This document shows, one piece after another, positions 32,430 through 41,503 of a DNA stretch of 57,974 bases. Under the pieces are notes generated by a model that was not told the origin of the DNA, did not search any database, and worked only from the letters and a program-made list of their open reading frames with translations. Each line of letters opens with the position of its first letter. Within the stretch, counting starts at the first letter, position 1. Source of the stretch: Rhodospirillales bacterium (GTDB lineage Bacteria; Pseudomonadota; Alphaproteobacteria; ATCC43930; CGMCC-115725); NCBI GenBank assembly GCA_947473305.1, contig CANJCB010000024.1, positions 1 through 57,974 on the forward strand, in the 5' to 3' direction. The position numbers and the translations under genes are program-made.

Positions 32430-32524
32430 CGTCACGGAAGGGAGGTCGGCCTGGAAACGGCCAAAGCTTTACGCCATCATGCGCCCGTGCCGCCGATTTT
32501 CAAAAAGACCACGGGAGCGAAACG

Positions 32525-33724
32525 ATGCCGGAAGCCTATATTTGCGACGCCATCAGGACGCCGATCGGCCGCTACGGCGGGACGCTCTCCAGCGTGCGGG
32601 CGGACGATCTTGCCGCCTTGCCGATCGCGGCCCTCAAGGCCCGCAACAAGGATGTCGACTGGGGATCCATGGACGACGTCGTCTATGGCTGCGCCAACCA
32701 GGCGGGCGAGGACAACCGCAACGTCGCGCGCATGGCGCTCCTGTTGGCGGGACTGCCCGACACGGTGCCGGGCAGCACGATCAACCGGCTCTGCGGCTCG
32801 GGGATGAACGCGGTCGCGATTGCCGGCTGGAACATCAAGAGCGGCGAATCGGACATCATCATCGCCGGTGGCGTCGAAAACATGAGCCGCGCGCCCTTCG
32901 TCATGGGCAAGGCCGACAGCGCCTTCTCCCGCAACGCCGAGATCTACGACACCACCATCGGCTGGCGCTTCGTCAACAAGCTGATGAAGGAGGCCTATGG
33001 CACCGACGCCATGCCGGAAACCGCCGAAAACGTGGCCGAGGACTACCAGATCGCCCGCGCCGACCAGGATGGTTTCGCGCTCCGCAGCCAGCAGCGGGCT
33101 TCCAGGGCCATCGCCTCGGGCCGGCTCGCCCGGGAAATCGCTCCCGTGATGCTCCCGTCGCGCAGCGGCCCGATCACCGTCGACCGCGACGAGCATCCCC
33201 GGGACACCACCCTCGAGTCCCTCGCCAAGCTCCGGCCCATCGTCCGGGCCAATGGCACGGTGACGGCGGGCAATGCCTCAGGCGTCAACGACGGCGCTTG
33301 CGCCTTGATCGTCGCCTCGGAGAAAGCGGCCCAGAAGAACGGGCTCCGGCCCCGTGCCCGGATCGTCGCGGCGGCCTCAGCCGGGGTGGCGCCCCGCGTC
33401 ATGGGGATCGGCCCGGTTCCGGCTTCCCTGAAGGTGCTGGAGAAGGCCGGACTTTCCATCGGTCAGATGGACGTGATCGAACTCAACGAGGCCTTCGCCG
33501 CGCAAGGCTTGGCGGTGACCCGGCAATTGGGACTACCGGACGACGCGGAGCATGTGAATCCCAATGGCGGCGCGATTGCTCTCGGTCATCCCTTGGGCAT
33601 GAGCGGCGCGCGGCTCGTCACCACGGCGCTCTATGAATTGGAGCACCGCCAGGCACGCTATGCGCTCTGCACCATGTGCATCGGCGTCGGACAGGGGATC
33701 GCCCTGGTGATCGAGCGGGTCTGA
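32525..33724 (+). CDS. pcaF: 3-oxoadipyl-CoA thiolase
   Basis: A 399-residue thiolase that cleaves 3-oxoadipyl-CoA to succinyl-CoA and acetyl-CoA, the last step of the beta-ketoadipate pathway. Motifs are [19 protein letters not shown] at the N-terminus (PcaF-like), nucleophile C90 in [30 protein letters not shown] and [10 protein letters not shown] with the second catalytic Cys. It heads the plus-strand pca operon. ATG 32525 follows gggagcg. The CoA-transferase genes pcaI and pcaJ needed to make its substrate are not in the window. Confidence 0.93.
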   Translation: MPEAYICDAIRTPIGRYGGTLSSVRADDLAALPIAALKARNKDVDWGSMDDVVYGCANQAGEDNRNVARMALLLAGLPDTVPGSTINRLCGSGMNAVAIAGWNIKSGESDIIIAGGVENMSRAPFVMGKADSAFSRNAEIYDTTIGWRFVNKLMKEAYGTDAMPETAENVAEDYQIARADQDGFALRSQQRASRAIASGRLAREIAPVMLPSRSGPITVDRDEHPRDTTLESLAKLRPIVRANGTVTAGNASGVNDGACALIVASEKAAQKNGLRPRARIVAAASAGVAPRVMGIGPVPASLKVLEKAGLSIGQMDVIELNEAFAAQGLAVTRQLGLPDDAEHVNPNGGAIALGHPLGMSGARLVTTALYELEHRQARYALCTMCIGVGQGIALVIERV

Positions 33725-33728
33725 CCCC

Positions 33729-34901
33729 ATGCCCTTCATCGATGCGGGCGGACTCTCCGTCCATTACGAGTTGAGCGGTCCCCCGGGCGGCGAGGTGGTC
33801 CTGTTCTCGAACTCGCTCGGGACCAATCTCCACGCCTGGGACGCCCAGGTGGCGGCGCTCCAGGACCGCTACCGGGTACTGCGCTACGACACGCGCGGCC
33901 ACGGGATGACCGAGGCAACATCGCCACCCTACACGATGGAGACGCTTGGCCGAGACGCCCTTGCGCTGCTCGATGCCCTCAAGATCGAGAAGGCCCATGT
34001 CTGTGGCCTCTCCATCGGCGGCATGGTGGCGCAGCGGCTCGCCACCCTGGCGCCAGAGCGGGTCCGGTCGCTGATCCTCTGCGACACGGGCAACAAGATC
34101 GGGCCGCCGACCCTTTGGGAAGATCGCATCGCCGCGGTCAAATCCCAAGGGCTGGCGGCGCTCGCCGAGGGCGGCATGCAGCGCTGGTTCACCGCCGGCT
34201 ATCTCAAGGACCACCCCGCCGAGGTGCGCGGCTATATGGCGATGATGAGCCGCAACTCGACCGAGGGTTATATCGGCTGCTGCGCGGCGCTGCGCGATGC
34301 CGACCTCGCGGAGCAGAACCGGCAGATCGAATGTCCCACCCTGGTCATCGTCGGCGACCAGGATGTGGCGACATCGCCCGCCCTGGCCAAGGCCCTGGCC
34401 GATGGGATCGAAGGCGCGCGGCTGGAGATCGTTTCGCCGGCGGCCCATATCGCCTCCATCGAGGCGGCGGACCAGATGAACCGGGTGATCCTGGATTTCC
34501 TGGCGGAGCAGCAAAGCGCCGATCTCTACGAACGCGGCCTTGCGACCCGGCGGGCGGTGCTGGGGGATGCCCATGTGGAGCGGGCAACCAGGAACGCCAC
34601 CGATCTCGACCGGGATTTCCAGGCCTTTATCACGCGCCAGGCCTGGGGCGAGGTCTGGACCGGCAAGGGTCTCGACCGGAGGACCCGCAGCATCGTCACC
34701 ATCGCGCTGCTGGCGGGTCTCGGCCACCATGACGAGGTGAAGCTTCATATCCGGGCGACCCGCAACACGGGCGCAACCTTGGAGGACGTCAAGGAAGCGC
34801 TGATGCATGTGGCGATCTATGCCGGCGTGCCGGCCGCCAATACCGCCTTCAAGCTCGCCAAGGAAACCTATCTGGAAATGGAAAAGGAAGGCTCGTCATG
34901 A
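33729..34901 (+). CDS. pcaL: Fused 3-oxoadipate enol-lactonase / 4-carboxymuconolactone decarboxylase
   Basis: A 390-residue fusion (PcaD-PcaC). Residues 1-262 form an alpha/beta hydrolase with oxyanion region F-S-N-S-L-G, nucleophile S95 in C-G-L-S-I-G-G, acid VGDQD and a His in SPAAHIASIE, which opens 3-oxoadipate enol-lactone. Residues 265-390 are the carboxymuconolactone decarboxylase domain (DRRTRSIVTIALLAGLGHHD and ALMHVAIYAGVPAANTAF). Fusions of this order are known as PcaL, first described in actinobacteria and also seen in some proteobacteria. It lies 4 bp after pcaF and overlaps pcaH by ATGA. Confidence 0.95.
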   Translation: MPFIDAGGLSVHYELSGPPGGEVVLFSNSLGTNLHAWDAQVAALQDRYRVLRYDTRGHGMTEATSPPYTMETLGRDALALLDALKIEKAHVCGLSIGGMVAQRLATLAPERVRSLILCDTGNKIGPPTLWEDRIAAVKSQGLAALAEGGMQRWFTAGYLKDHPAEVRGYMAMMSRNSTEGYIGCCAALRDADLAEQNRQIECPTLVIVGDQDVATSPALAKALADGIEGARLEIVSPAAHIASIEAADQMNRVILDFLAEQQSADLYERGLATRRAVLGDAHVERATRNATDLDRDFQAFITRQAWGEVWTGKGLDRRTRSIVTIALLAGLGHHDEVKLHIRATRNTGATLEDVKEALMHVAIYAGVPAANTAFKLAKETYLEMEKEGSS

Positions 34902-35605
34902 CGGACATCCTGTCCAGCTACAAGCGCGAGGTCGAAGGCGACCAGCCGCCCCTTCACTACCCCGATTACAAAAGCACGGTGAAGCGCAACCCTGCCCGCG
35001 CGCTTCTCCCGCTCGACCACACCCTGTCCGAGGTTACAGGGCCGGTGTTCCGGGAACGGCTGGCGGGGCCCGACCGGGCGGACCTCACCACCCAACACAA
35101 AGGCCAGCCCATCGGCGAGCGGATCAGCATCGAGGGCTGGGTGCTCGACGAAGATGGCAGGCCTGTCCCAAATACGCTCATCGAAATCTGGCAATGCAAT
35201 TCCTCGGGCCGGTATCTCCATCCCGTCGACCAGCACGACGCGCCGCTCGATCCCAATTTCTCGGGCGCGGGGCAGATCGTCACCAATGCCGAGGGCGGCT
35301 ATCGCTTCGTCACGATCAAGCCCGGGGAATATCCCTGGCGCAACACGCCCAACGCCTGGCGGGCGGCGCATATCCATTTTTCTCTATTCGGTCCCGCCTT
35401 CGCGACGCGGCTGATCTGCCAGCTCTATTTCCCGGGAGACCCGCTGCTGGAATGGGACCCGATGTTCCAATGCATCCCGACGCAAGCCGGAAAAGACCGG
35501 GTGACCGCCAAATACGATCCCACTCTCAGCAAGGCGGAATGGTCCCTGGGCTATCGCTTCAATTTCGTGCTGCGCGGGCGGGACTCGACGCCTTGGGAGG
35601 CCTGA
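34898..35605 (+). CDS. pcaH: Protocatechuate 3,4-dioxygenase beta subunit
   Basis: A 235-residue iron-binding subunit of the intradiol dioxygenase that opens protocatechuate to 3-carboxy-cis,cis-muconate. The Fe(III) ligands are visible in LIEIWQCNSSGRYLH (first Tyr), G-E-Y-P-W-R-N (second Tyr) and AAHIHFS (two His). P-N-F-S-G-A-G and the N-terminal PPLHYPDYKSTVKRNP are typical of the beta chain. It overlaps pcaL by ATGA and is followed 1 bp later by pcaG. Confidence 0.97.
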   Translation: MTDILSSYKREVEGDQPPLHYPDYKSTVKRNPARALLPLDHTLSEVTGPVFRERLAGPDRADLTTQHKGQPIGERISIEGWVLDEDGRPVPNTLIEIWQCNSSGRYLHPVDQHDAPLDPNFSGAGQIVTNAEGGYRFVTIKPGEYPWRNTPNAWRAAHIHFSLFGPAFATRLICQLYFPGDPLLEWDPMFQCIPTQAGKDRVTAKYDPTLSKAEWSLGYRFNFVLRGRDSTPWEA

Positions 35606-35606
35606 G

Positions 35607-36185
35607 ATGGCTCGCCTGACGCCAACCGCCTGGGCCACGGTCGGCCCGTTCTTCTCCTTCGGACTGGACCGGCCGGATTGGCGCGACCTGACGAAGGATG
35701 GAGCCAAGGGAGAAAAAATCCTTATCGAAGGCATCATGACCGACGGTGACGGCGCCCCGGTGCCCGACGGCATCGTCGAAATATGGCAGGCCAATGCGGA
35801 GGGCCGCTACGACCATCCGGACGACGCCCGGTCGGACAAGCCGCTCGATCCGAATTTCTCAGGCTTTGGCAGGGTCTTCACCGATGCGGAGGGAAAATAT
35901 TCCTTCCTGACCGTCAAGCCCGGCCCGGTGCCGGGGCGCGGCAATGCGCTCCAGGCGCCCCATGTCATGGTCTCGGTTTTCGCTAGGGGGATCATCAAGC
36001 GGCTGGTGACGCGGATCTATTTCGCCGACGACAGCCGCAACGACGCGGACCCCGTTCTCGGCCGGATCGAGGACAAGTCGCGGCGCGACACCCTGATCGC
36101 TCAGCCGCAAGGCGGCAACCCGGCGAAATACCGCTTCGACATCCGCCTCCAAGGCGAGGGCGAAACCGCCTTCTTCGATATCTGA
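35607..36185 (+). CDS. pcaG: Protocatechuate 3,4-dioxygenase alpha subunit
   Basis: A 192-residue non-catalytic partner of PcaH with the shared intradiol fold: TAWATVGPFFSFGL at the start, I-V-E-I-W-Q-A-N-A-E-G-R-Y in place of the beta-chain ligand loop, P-N-F-S-G-F-G-R, and QAPHVMVSVFARGI, where the beta subunit has the H-I-H iron ligands. Alternating alpha and beta chains make the active enzyme. The stop overlaps the pcaB start (ATG 36185). Confidence 0.96.
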   Translation: MARLTPTAWATVGPFFSFGLDRPDWRDLTKDGAKGEKILIEGIMTDGDGAPVPDGIVEIWQANAEGRYDHPDDARSDKPLDPNFSGFGRVFTDAEGKYSFLTVKPGPVPGRGNALQAPHVMVSVFARGIIKRLVTRIYFADDSRNDADPVLGRIEDKSRRDTLIAQPQGGNPAKYRFDIRLQGEGETAFFDI

Positions 36186-37546
36186 TGGCGTCCACGCCAC
36201 TCGACTCGGAGCTGACCCGCGATCTTTTCGGCACGGCGGAGATGCGCAGGGTCTTCTCCGAGGACGGCCAGCTCCAGGCCATGCTGGATGTGGAAGCGGC
36301 CCTTGCCCGGGTCCAGGCGAAACTCGGCATCATCCCGAAGGCAGCCGCCACCGCCATCACCAAGGCGGCCAGGGTGGAGAACCTGTCGGCGACGGAAATC
36401 GGCATCAGCACCACCAACGTCGGCTATCCGGTGGTGGCGCTCATCAAGGGCCTCGCCAAGGCGGCGGGACCCGAGGCCGGCGGCTATGTCCATTGGGGCG
36501 CCACGACCCAGGATATCCTGGACAGCGCCCTGGTCCTGCAGATGGCGCAGGGGCTCGATATCGTCGAGCGGGATGTGAAAGCCATTGCGACCGCGCTTGC
36601 GGAAAAGGCCCGCCGGCATCGCGGCGACGTGATGGCGGGCCGGACCCATCTCCAGCACGCTCTGCCGATAACCTTCGGCTATAAATGCGCGGTCTGGCTG
36701 TCACCCTTGCTCGACCATCTCGACAGGATCACGGAGATCAAGGCCCGTGTTCTCCGCGTGCAGTTCGGTGGCGCGGTCGGAACCCTCGCCTCGCTGGGCG
36801 CGGAGAAGGCCCATGCGGTCACGGCCGGTCTGGCCAAGGAATTGGGCCTCCGCACCCCCGACGCTCCCTGGCATGTGGCGCGGGAAACGGTGGTGGAAGC
36901 CGCGAGCTTCCTCGGGCTCCTCTGCGGCACCCTCTCAAAGATCGCCTTCGACGTGATCCTGCTCATGCAATCCGAAGTGGCCGAGGTCTTCGAGCCCCAT
37001 CAGGCCGGCCGCGGCGGCTCCAGCACCATGCCGCAGAAGCGCAATCCCATCGCCAGCGAATATGTGCTGGCGACGGCCCGGGGCGTCCATGCGCTGATCC
37101 CGCTGCTCTACAACGCCATGGCCCAGGACCAGGAGCGCGGCACCGGCCCCTGGCAGGCGGAGCAGATCGCCCTGCCGCAGATTTTCGTGCTGACCTCGGG
37201 CGCGCTGGCCCATGGGATCACGCTCGCCGAAGGTATGACCGTCGATACGGCGCGGATGCGGAAGAACCTCGATCTCACCGGCGGGTTGATCATGTCGGAG
37301 GCCGTCATGATGGGGCTCGCCCCGAAACTCGGGCGGGGTGCGGCGCACGAGCTGGTCGAACATGCGGTCAACCACGCCTTGAAGGCAAAGAAGCCGCTGG
37401 GCGACATCCTCGCCAAGAGCGCCGAGGTCAGGAAGCACCTGACCGAAAAGGAAATCGCCGGCCTCACCGAGCCCGAAAGCTATATCGGCGAGGCCCGGGA
37501 AGTGGTGGACCGGGTGCTGGCCCGGGCAAAACGCCGCCTCAAGTAG
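36185..37546 (+). CDS. pcaB: 3-carboxy-cis,cis-muconate cycloisomerase
   Basis: A 453-residue member of the fumarase/aspartase superfamily that forms 4-carboxymuconolactone. The superfamily signature GGSSTMPQKRNPIASEYVLA lies near residues 277-296. GRTHLQHALPITFGYKCAVW and the N-terminal FGTAEMRRVFSEDGQLQAMLDVE are typical of PcaB. It is the last gene of the pcaF-L-H-G-B operon and overlaps the end of the convergent phnN by 8 bp. Confidence 0.95.
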   Translation: MASTPLDSELTRDLFGTAEMRRVFSEDGQLQAMLDVEAALARVQAKLGIIPKAAATAITKAARVENLSATEIGISTTNVGYPVVALIKGLAKAAGPEAGGYVHWGATTQDILDSALVLQMAQGLDIVERDVKAIATALAEKARRHRGDVMAGRTHLQHALPITFGYKCAVWLSPLLDHLDRITEIKARVLRVQFGGAVGTLASLGAEKAHAVTAGLAKELGLRTPDAPWHVARETVVEAASFLGLLCGTLSKIAFDVILLMQSEVAEVFEPHQAGRGGSSTMPQKRNPIASEYVLATARGVHALIPLLYNAMAQDQERGTGPWQAEQIALPQIFVLTSGALAHGITLAEGMTVDTARMRKNLDLTGGLIMSEAVMMGLAPKLGRGAAHELVEHAVNHALKAKKPLGDILAKSAEVRKHLTEKEIAGLTEPESYIGEAREVVDRVLARAKRRLK

Positions 37547-38144
37547 TCTTCAGCGCCTCGACGAAAGCGGCGATGCCCGAGGCCAGATCGCGGGAATTAT
37601 CGACCCGGATCACGTCGGGGCCGGAAACCTCGACGGCGCCCGCGCGCTCCAGCCGCCTGGCAATATCCGCCGCCGTCTCCCGCCCTCTTGCGGCGAGCCG
37701 GGCCGCAAGCACCTCACGGGTGGCCGTCACCTCAAGGATCTTTACCGGCGGAAACCGCCGCCGCGCCTCGTCGAGCACCTGGCGCGAGACATTCGCCACC
37801 ACGTTTATGCCCGCCGCCAACTGCGCCTCGATGTCCCGCCGGATCCCATAGGAAAGACCGTGGGCCGCCCAGGAAAGGGCCAGACCCTTTGCGCTCTCAA
37901 GAGCCTCAAAGGCTTCCCCGCTCAAGGCTTCATGCGCCTCGCCGCCCGCATCGGCCGGACGGGTGATGACCCGCCGGGCGAAGATATAGGCGGGATTTCC
38001 CGCCAACGCCTGCCTCGCGCAATCGAGCAGGGTATCCTTGCCGGCGCCGCTCGGGCCGACGACGAGAAAGAGCGTGCCGCGGGACGGATGGGTCAAGAAA
38101 GCACCTCTTGGGGAATCGCCGGAGTATGACTTTTCGCAGCTCAT
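37539..38144 (-). CDS. phnN: Ribose 1,5-bisphosphate phosphokinase
   Basis: A 201-residue P-loop kinase of the guanylate-kinase-like group. The Walker A region is LFLVVGPSGAGKDTLLD, followed by RRVITRPADAGGEAHEA, A-H-G-L-S-Y-G-I and NVVANVSRQVLDEARRRFPP, the typical PhnN pattern. PhnN converts ribose 1,5-bisphosphate to PRPP in phosphonate breakdown. No other phn gene is in the window. The first 17 residues (MSCEKSYSG and onwards) are atypical; a TTG at 38096 (LTHPSRGTLFLVVG) would give a normal start. Confidence 0.9.
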   Translation of the reverse strand: MSCEKSYSGDSPRGAFLTHPSRGTLFLVVGPSGAGKDTLLDCARQALAGNPAYIFARRVITRPADAGGEAHEALSGEAFEALESAKGLALSWAAHGLSYGIRRDIEAQLAAGINVVANVSRQVLDEARRRFPPVKILEVTATREVLAARLAARGRETAADIARRLERAGAVEVSGPDVIRVDNSRDLASGIAAFVEALKTT

Positions 38145-38175
38145 GCGGAAAGGGGCGTTGCGGCGATTCTCGCGC

Positions 38176-38202
38176 TTTACAACCCTTTGCGAGGCTTACA
38201 CT
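38176..38202 (+). promoter_or_regulatory. Candidate promoter of the acyl-CoA dehydrogenase operon
   Basis: TACACT (38197-38202) is a good -10 element, 30 bases before ATG 38232. TTTACA (38176-38181) lies 15 bp upstream, a short spacing, and GCTTTA gives 17. It lies in the 87-bp gap between the divergent phnN and acyl-CoA dehydrogenase genes. The call is pattern-based only. Confidence 0.3.
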
Positions 38203-38231
38203 ATGGCCGCCGCGATAACGAGGCGAGACCC

Positions 38232-39389
38232 ATGGACTTCGATCTTAACGACGAACAGCGACTCCTGCAGGAAAGCGTCGACCGGCTGATGGCCGACCGC
38301 TACGACTTCGACCAGCGCAGCAAGGTTCACGGCAAGTCCGACGAGGGCTGGAGCCGGGAGATGTGGTCGCAATATGCGGAGATGGGCCTCTTGGGCCTGC
38401 CGTTCGACGAGGAACACGGCGGCATCGGCGGCGGGCCGATCGAGACCATGATCGTCATGGAGGCCTTCGGCAAGGCGCTGGTCCTGGAGCCCTATCTCGG
38501 CACGGTCATCCTGGGCGGCGGCTTCCTGCGCGAGGGCGGCAGCGCGGCGCAAAAATCGGCGCTGATCCCTGAAATCGCCTCGGGCGATCTCATCCTGGCT
38601 TTCGCGCAGATCGAGCGGCAATCGCGCTACGACCTCCACGACGTGGCGACCAAGGCTGAGAAAGATGGCTCCGGCTGGACCTTGAACGGCGCCAAGTCCG
38701 TGGTGCTCCATGGCGACAGCGCGGACAAGCTCGTCGTTACCGCCCGGGTCTCCGGCAACCGCCGCGACCGGGACGGGATCGGCCTTTTCCTGGTGGATGC
38801 GAATTCTCCCGGCGTCACCCGGCGCGGTTATGCGACCCATGACGGATTGCGCGCCGCCGAGATCACCTTCGAAAACGTCAAGGTCGGCGCGGAAAGCGCC
38901 ATCGGCGAGCCCGGCAAGGCCCTCCCCCTCATCGAGAAGGTCGTCGATCAGGCGATTGCCGCGATCTGCGCCGAGACGGTGGGCGTCATGGCCTCGGCCC
39001 ATGAGATCACCCTCGACTATCTCAAGACCCGCGCGCAATTCGGCACGGTGATCGGCAAGTTCCAGGTGCTGCAGCACAAGGCCGTGGACATGCTGGTCGC
39101 GCTGGAGCAGGCGCGCAGCATGGCGATGTATGCCACCATGATGGTTTCGGAGCCCGATGCCGGCCAGCGTCGCCGCGCCATCGCCGCCGCCAAAGTCCAG
39201 GCCGGCCGCTCCGGCCGCCTCGTCGGCCAGCACGCGGTCCAGTTGCACGGGGGCATCGGCATCACCATGGAATACAAGGTTGGGCATTACTTCAAGCGGG
39301 CCACCGCGCTCGACACGACCCTTGGCGACGCGGACTACCACCTGAAGCAGGTGGCCGATGCGGGCGGGCTCATCACCGCCGAAGACTAA
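38232..39389 (+). CDS. Acyl-CoA dehydrogenase family protein
   Basis: A 385-residue FAD enzyme. It has the N-terminal helical domain MDFDLNDEQRLLQESVDRLM, G-L-L-G-L-P-F-D-E-E-H-G-G-I-G-G, a weakened middle beta domain (ILAFAQIERQSRYDLHDVAT) and the C-terminal helical domain with T-R-A-Q-F-G-T-V-I-G-K-F-Q-V-L-Q-H, then QLHGGIGITMEYKVGHYFKR. The usual catalytic Glu position near the end is not obvious. The acyl-CoA substrate is unknown. ATG 38232 is chosen for its match to the family start, and the next gene follows 9 bp later. Confidence 0.9.
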   Translation: MDFDLNDEQRLLQESVDRLMADRYDFDQRSKVHGKSDEGWSREMWSQYAEMGLLGLPFDEEHGGIGGGPIETMIVMEAFGKALVLEPYLGTVILGGGFLREGGSAAQKSALIPEIASGDLILAFAQIERQSRYDLHDVATKAEKDGSGWTLNGAKSVVLHGDSADKLVVTARVSGNRRDRDGIGLFLVDANSPGVTRRGYATHDGLRAAEITFENVKVGAESAIGEPGKALPLIEKVVDQAIAAICAETVGVMASAHEITLDYLKTRAQFGTVIGKFQVLQHKAVDMLVALEQARSMAMYATMMVSEPDAGQRRRAIAAAKVQAGRSGRLVGQHAVQLHGGIGITMEYKVGHYFKRATALDTTLGDADYHLKQVADAGGLITAED

Positions 39390-39398
39390 GGAAACCCC

Positions 39399-41498
39399 AT
39401 GACCGAGACGCGGCAGCAGATTCGCATCGAACGCGAGGGCGACGTCGCCGTCCTGGTGATCGACAATCCCCCGGTCAACGCCATGACCCCCGATGGCATC
39501 GTCCAGTTGGTCGATGCCATCGAGGCCTGCGACGCCGATCCCGCGATCCGGGCCATGGTCATGATCGGCGATGGACGCAGCTTCATTGCCGGTTTCGACA
39601 TCCGGGAATTCGGCAAGAACCGCCCCGCGCCCCGAAAGCGCAGCTATGAGGCGCTCGACGACAGCCCCAAGCCGGTCGTCGCCGCGATCCATGGCTACGC
39701 CCTGGGCGGCGGGCTCGAAGTGGCGCTCGCCTGCCACTACCGGATCGCCGTGCCCAGCGCGAAGCTCGGCCTGCCCGAAGTGGCGCTTGGGCTGCTGCCG
39801 GGCGGCGGCGGGACGCAGCGTCTGCCTCGGCTCATCGGCGCGAAGGCAGCGCTCGATCTTATCACCAGCGGCCGGCATGTCCCGGCGGCGGAGGCCCTGA
39901 AGCTTGGCCTCATCGACGAATTGGTGGAAGGCGACCTTCGGCAGGCGGGCATCGCTTTCGCCCGCAAGGTCGCCGGTATCCTGCCCCCTCCCCGCGTCAG
40001 GGACCGCGAAGCGAAGGCCGAAGCGAGCGTCTTCGACGACATCCGCAAAAGCATCGCCCGCAAGGCCAAGGGCCAGCGCGCGCCCTATGCCTGCATCGAG
40101 GCGGTGGAAGCTGCTTTCGACCGTCCCTTCGAGCAGGGCGAAATCCGCGAGATCGAGCTTTTCCGCGAAATGGAAGGCTCCGACGAATCGAAGGCGCTAC
40201 GCTATGCCTTCTTCGCCGAACGCGAGGCCAACAAGCTGCCCGACGTTCCGAAGGACACGCCCGTCCGGCCGGTCGCCTCGGCGGCGGTCGTGGGTGCCGG
40301 CACCATGGGCGGCGGGATCGCCATGTGCTTCGCCGATTTCGGCGTGCCGGTGAAGATCATGGACGCCACCCCCGAAGCCCTCGACAAGGGCCTGGAGCGG
40401 GTGCGCGCGAATTACGCCGCCAGCGTCAAGCGCGGCAGCCTCTCCGAAGCGGAAGCCCAGGCGCGGATCGCCAGGATCACCCCCGCCCAATCCTATGAGG
40501 AGATCGGCGACGCCGATGTGGTGATCGAGGCCGTCTTCGAGAACATGGCGCTCAAGAAGACGGTTTTCGCCGATCTCGACCGGGTGATGAAGCCCGGCGC
40601 CTTGATCCTCACCAACAGCTCCGCGCTCAGCATCGACGAGATCGCGACGGCGACGAAACGGCCCCAGGATGTCAGCGGCGCGCATTTCTTCAGCCCCGCC
40701 AATGCCATGAAGCTCTTAGAAGTGGTCAGGGGCGCCAAAAGCTCGCCCGAAACCATTGCCAGCGTCATGCAATTGGGCCGCAAGATCGGCAAGATCTCGG
40801 TGGCCTGCGGCAATTGCGACGGCTTCGTGGCCAACCGCAGCCGCGTGCCCTTCGGCACGGAAATCAACATCCTCATCGAAGACGGCGCGATGCCGGAAGA
40901 AATTGACCGGGTCATGACCGATTTCGGCTATGCGACGGGACCGCTGGCCGTCGCGGATGTGGTCGGCCAGGATCTCAGCTACAGCGTTCGCAGGCGTCGC
41001 GAGGCCGAGAACCCTAATGCCCGCAAGGTGCCTATCCTCGACCGGATCTATGAGGCGGGACGCCTCGGCACGAAGAACGGCAAGGGCTGGTATCGTTATG
41101 AAAAGGGGGATCGCACCCCCCATACCGATCCGGAAGTCACCCAGATCATCGCCGAGGTTCGCGCCTCGCTCGGGATCACGCCCCGCTCCTTCACCCCTGA
41201 CGAGATCCTGCGCCGGGTGCTCTTCGCCTCGGTCAACGAGGCCTGCCGCATCATCGACGAGGGCATCGCCTATCGCGCCAGCGACATCGACGTCATGTGG
41301 CTCTACGGCTTCGGCTTCCCGCGCTGGCGCGGCGGCCTGATGTTCTGGGCCGATGGGATCGGCGCCAAGGCGATCTTTGACCAGGTGAGCCGCTGGGAGG
41401 AGGAACTGGGGCCGCGTTGGGCGCCGGCTCCCCTGCTGAAGGCGCTCGCCGAAAGCGGCACGCCCTTCCGCGAGGCCAAGCCTCCCGCCAAGAGCTGA
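39399..41498 (+). CDS. Enoyl-CoA hydratase / 3-hydroxyacyl-CoA dehydrogenase (FadB-type)
   Basis: A 699-residue bifunctional beta-oxidation protein. Residues 1-190 are the crotonase domain (GFDIREFGKNR; A-L-G-G-G-L-E-V-A-L-A-C-H; LPEVALGLLPGGGGTQRLPR). From about 295 the NAD-binding motif VVGAGTMGGGIAMCF opens the dehydrogenase part, with the catalytic His in A-H-F-F-S-P-A-N-A-M-K-L-L-E and two C-terminal helical repeats (the second with SDIDVMWLYGFGFPRWRGG). Together with the preceding acyl-CoA dehydrogenase it covers three beta-oxidation steps, which could process dicarboxylyl- or aryl-CoA intermediates. A separate thiolase is not in this operon, although pcaF lies upstream. Confidence 0.93.
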   Translation: MTETRQQIRIEREGDVAVLVIDNPPVNAMTPDGIVQLVDAIEACDADPAIRAMVMIGDGRSFIAGFDIREFGKNRPAPRKRSYEALDDSPKPVVAAIHGYALGGGLEVALACHYRIAVPSAKLGLPEVALGLLPGGGGTQRLPRLIGAKAALDLITSGRHVPAAEALKLGLIDELVEGDLRQAGIAFARKVAGILPPPRVRDREAKAEASVFDDIRKSIARKAKGQRAPYACIEAVEAAFDRPFEQGEIREIELFREMEGSDESKALRYAFFAEREANKLPDVPKDTPVRPVASAAVVGAGTMGGGIAMCFADFGVPVKIMDATPEALDKGLERVRANYAASVKRGSLSEAEAQARIARITPAQSYEEIGDADVVIEAVFENMALKKTVFADLDRVMKPGALILTNSSALSIDEIATATKRPQDVSGAHFFSPANAMKLLEVVRGAKSSPETIASVMQLGRKIGKISVACGNCDGFVANRSRVPFGTEINILIEDGAMPEEIDRVMTDFGYATGPLAVADVVGQDLSYSVRRRREAENPNARKVPILDRIYEAGRLGTKNGKGWYRYEKGDRTPHTDPEVTQIIAEVRASLGITPRSFTPDEILRRVLFASVNEACRIIDEGIAYRASDIDVMWLYGFGFPRWRGGLMFWADGIGAKAIFDQVSRWEEELGPRWAPAPLLKALAESGTPFREAKPPAKS

Positions 41499-41503
41499 CC
41501 CAA

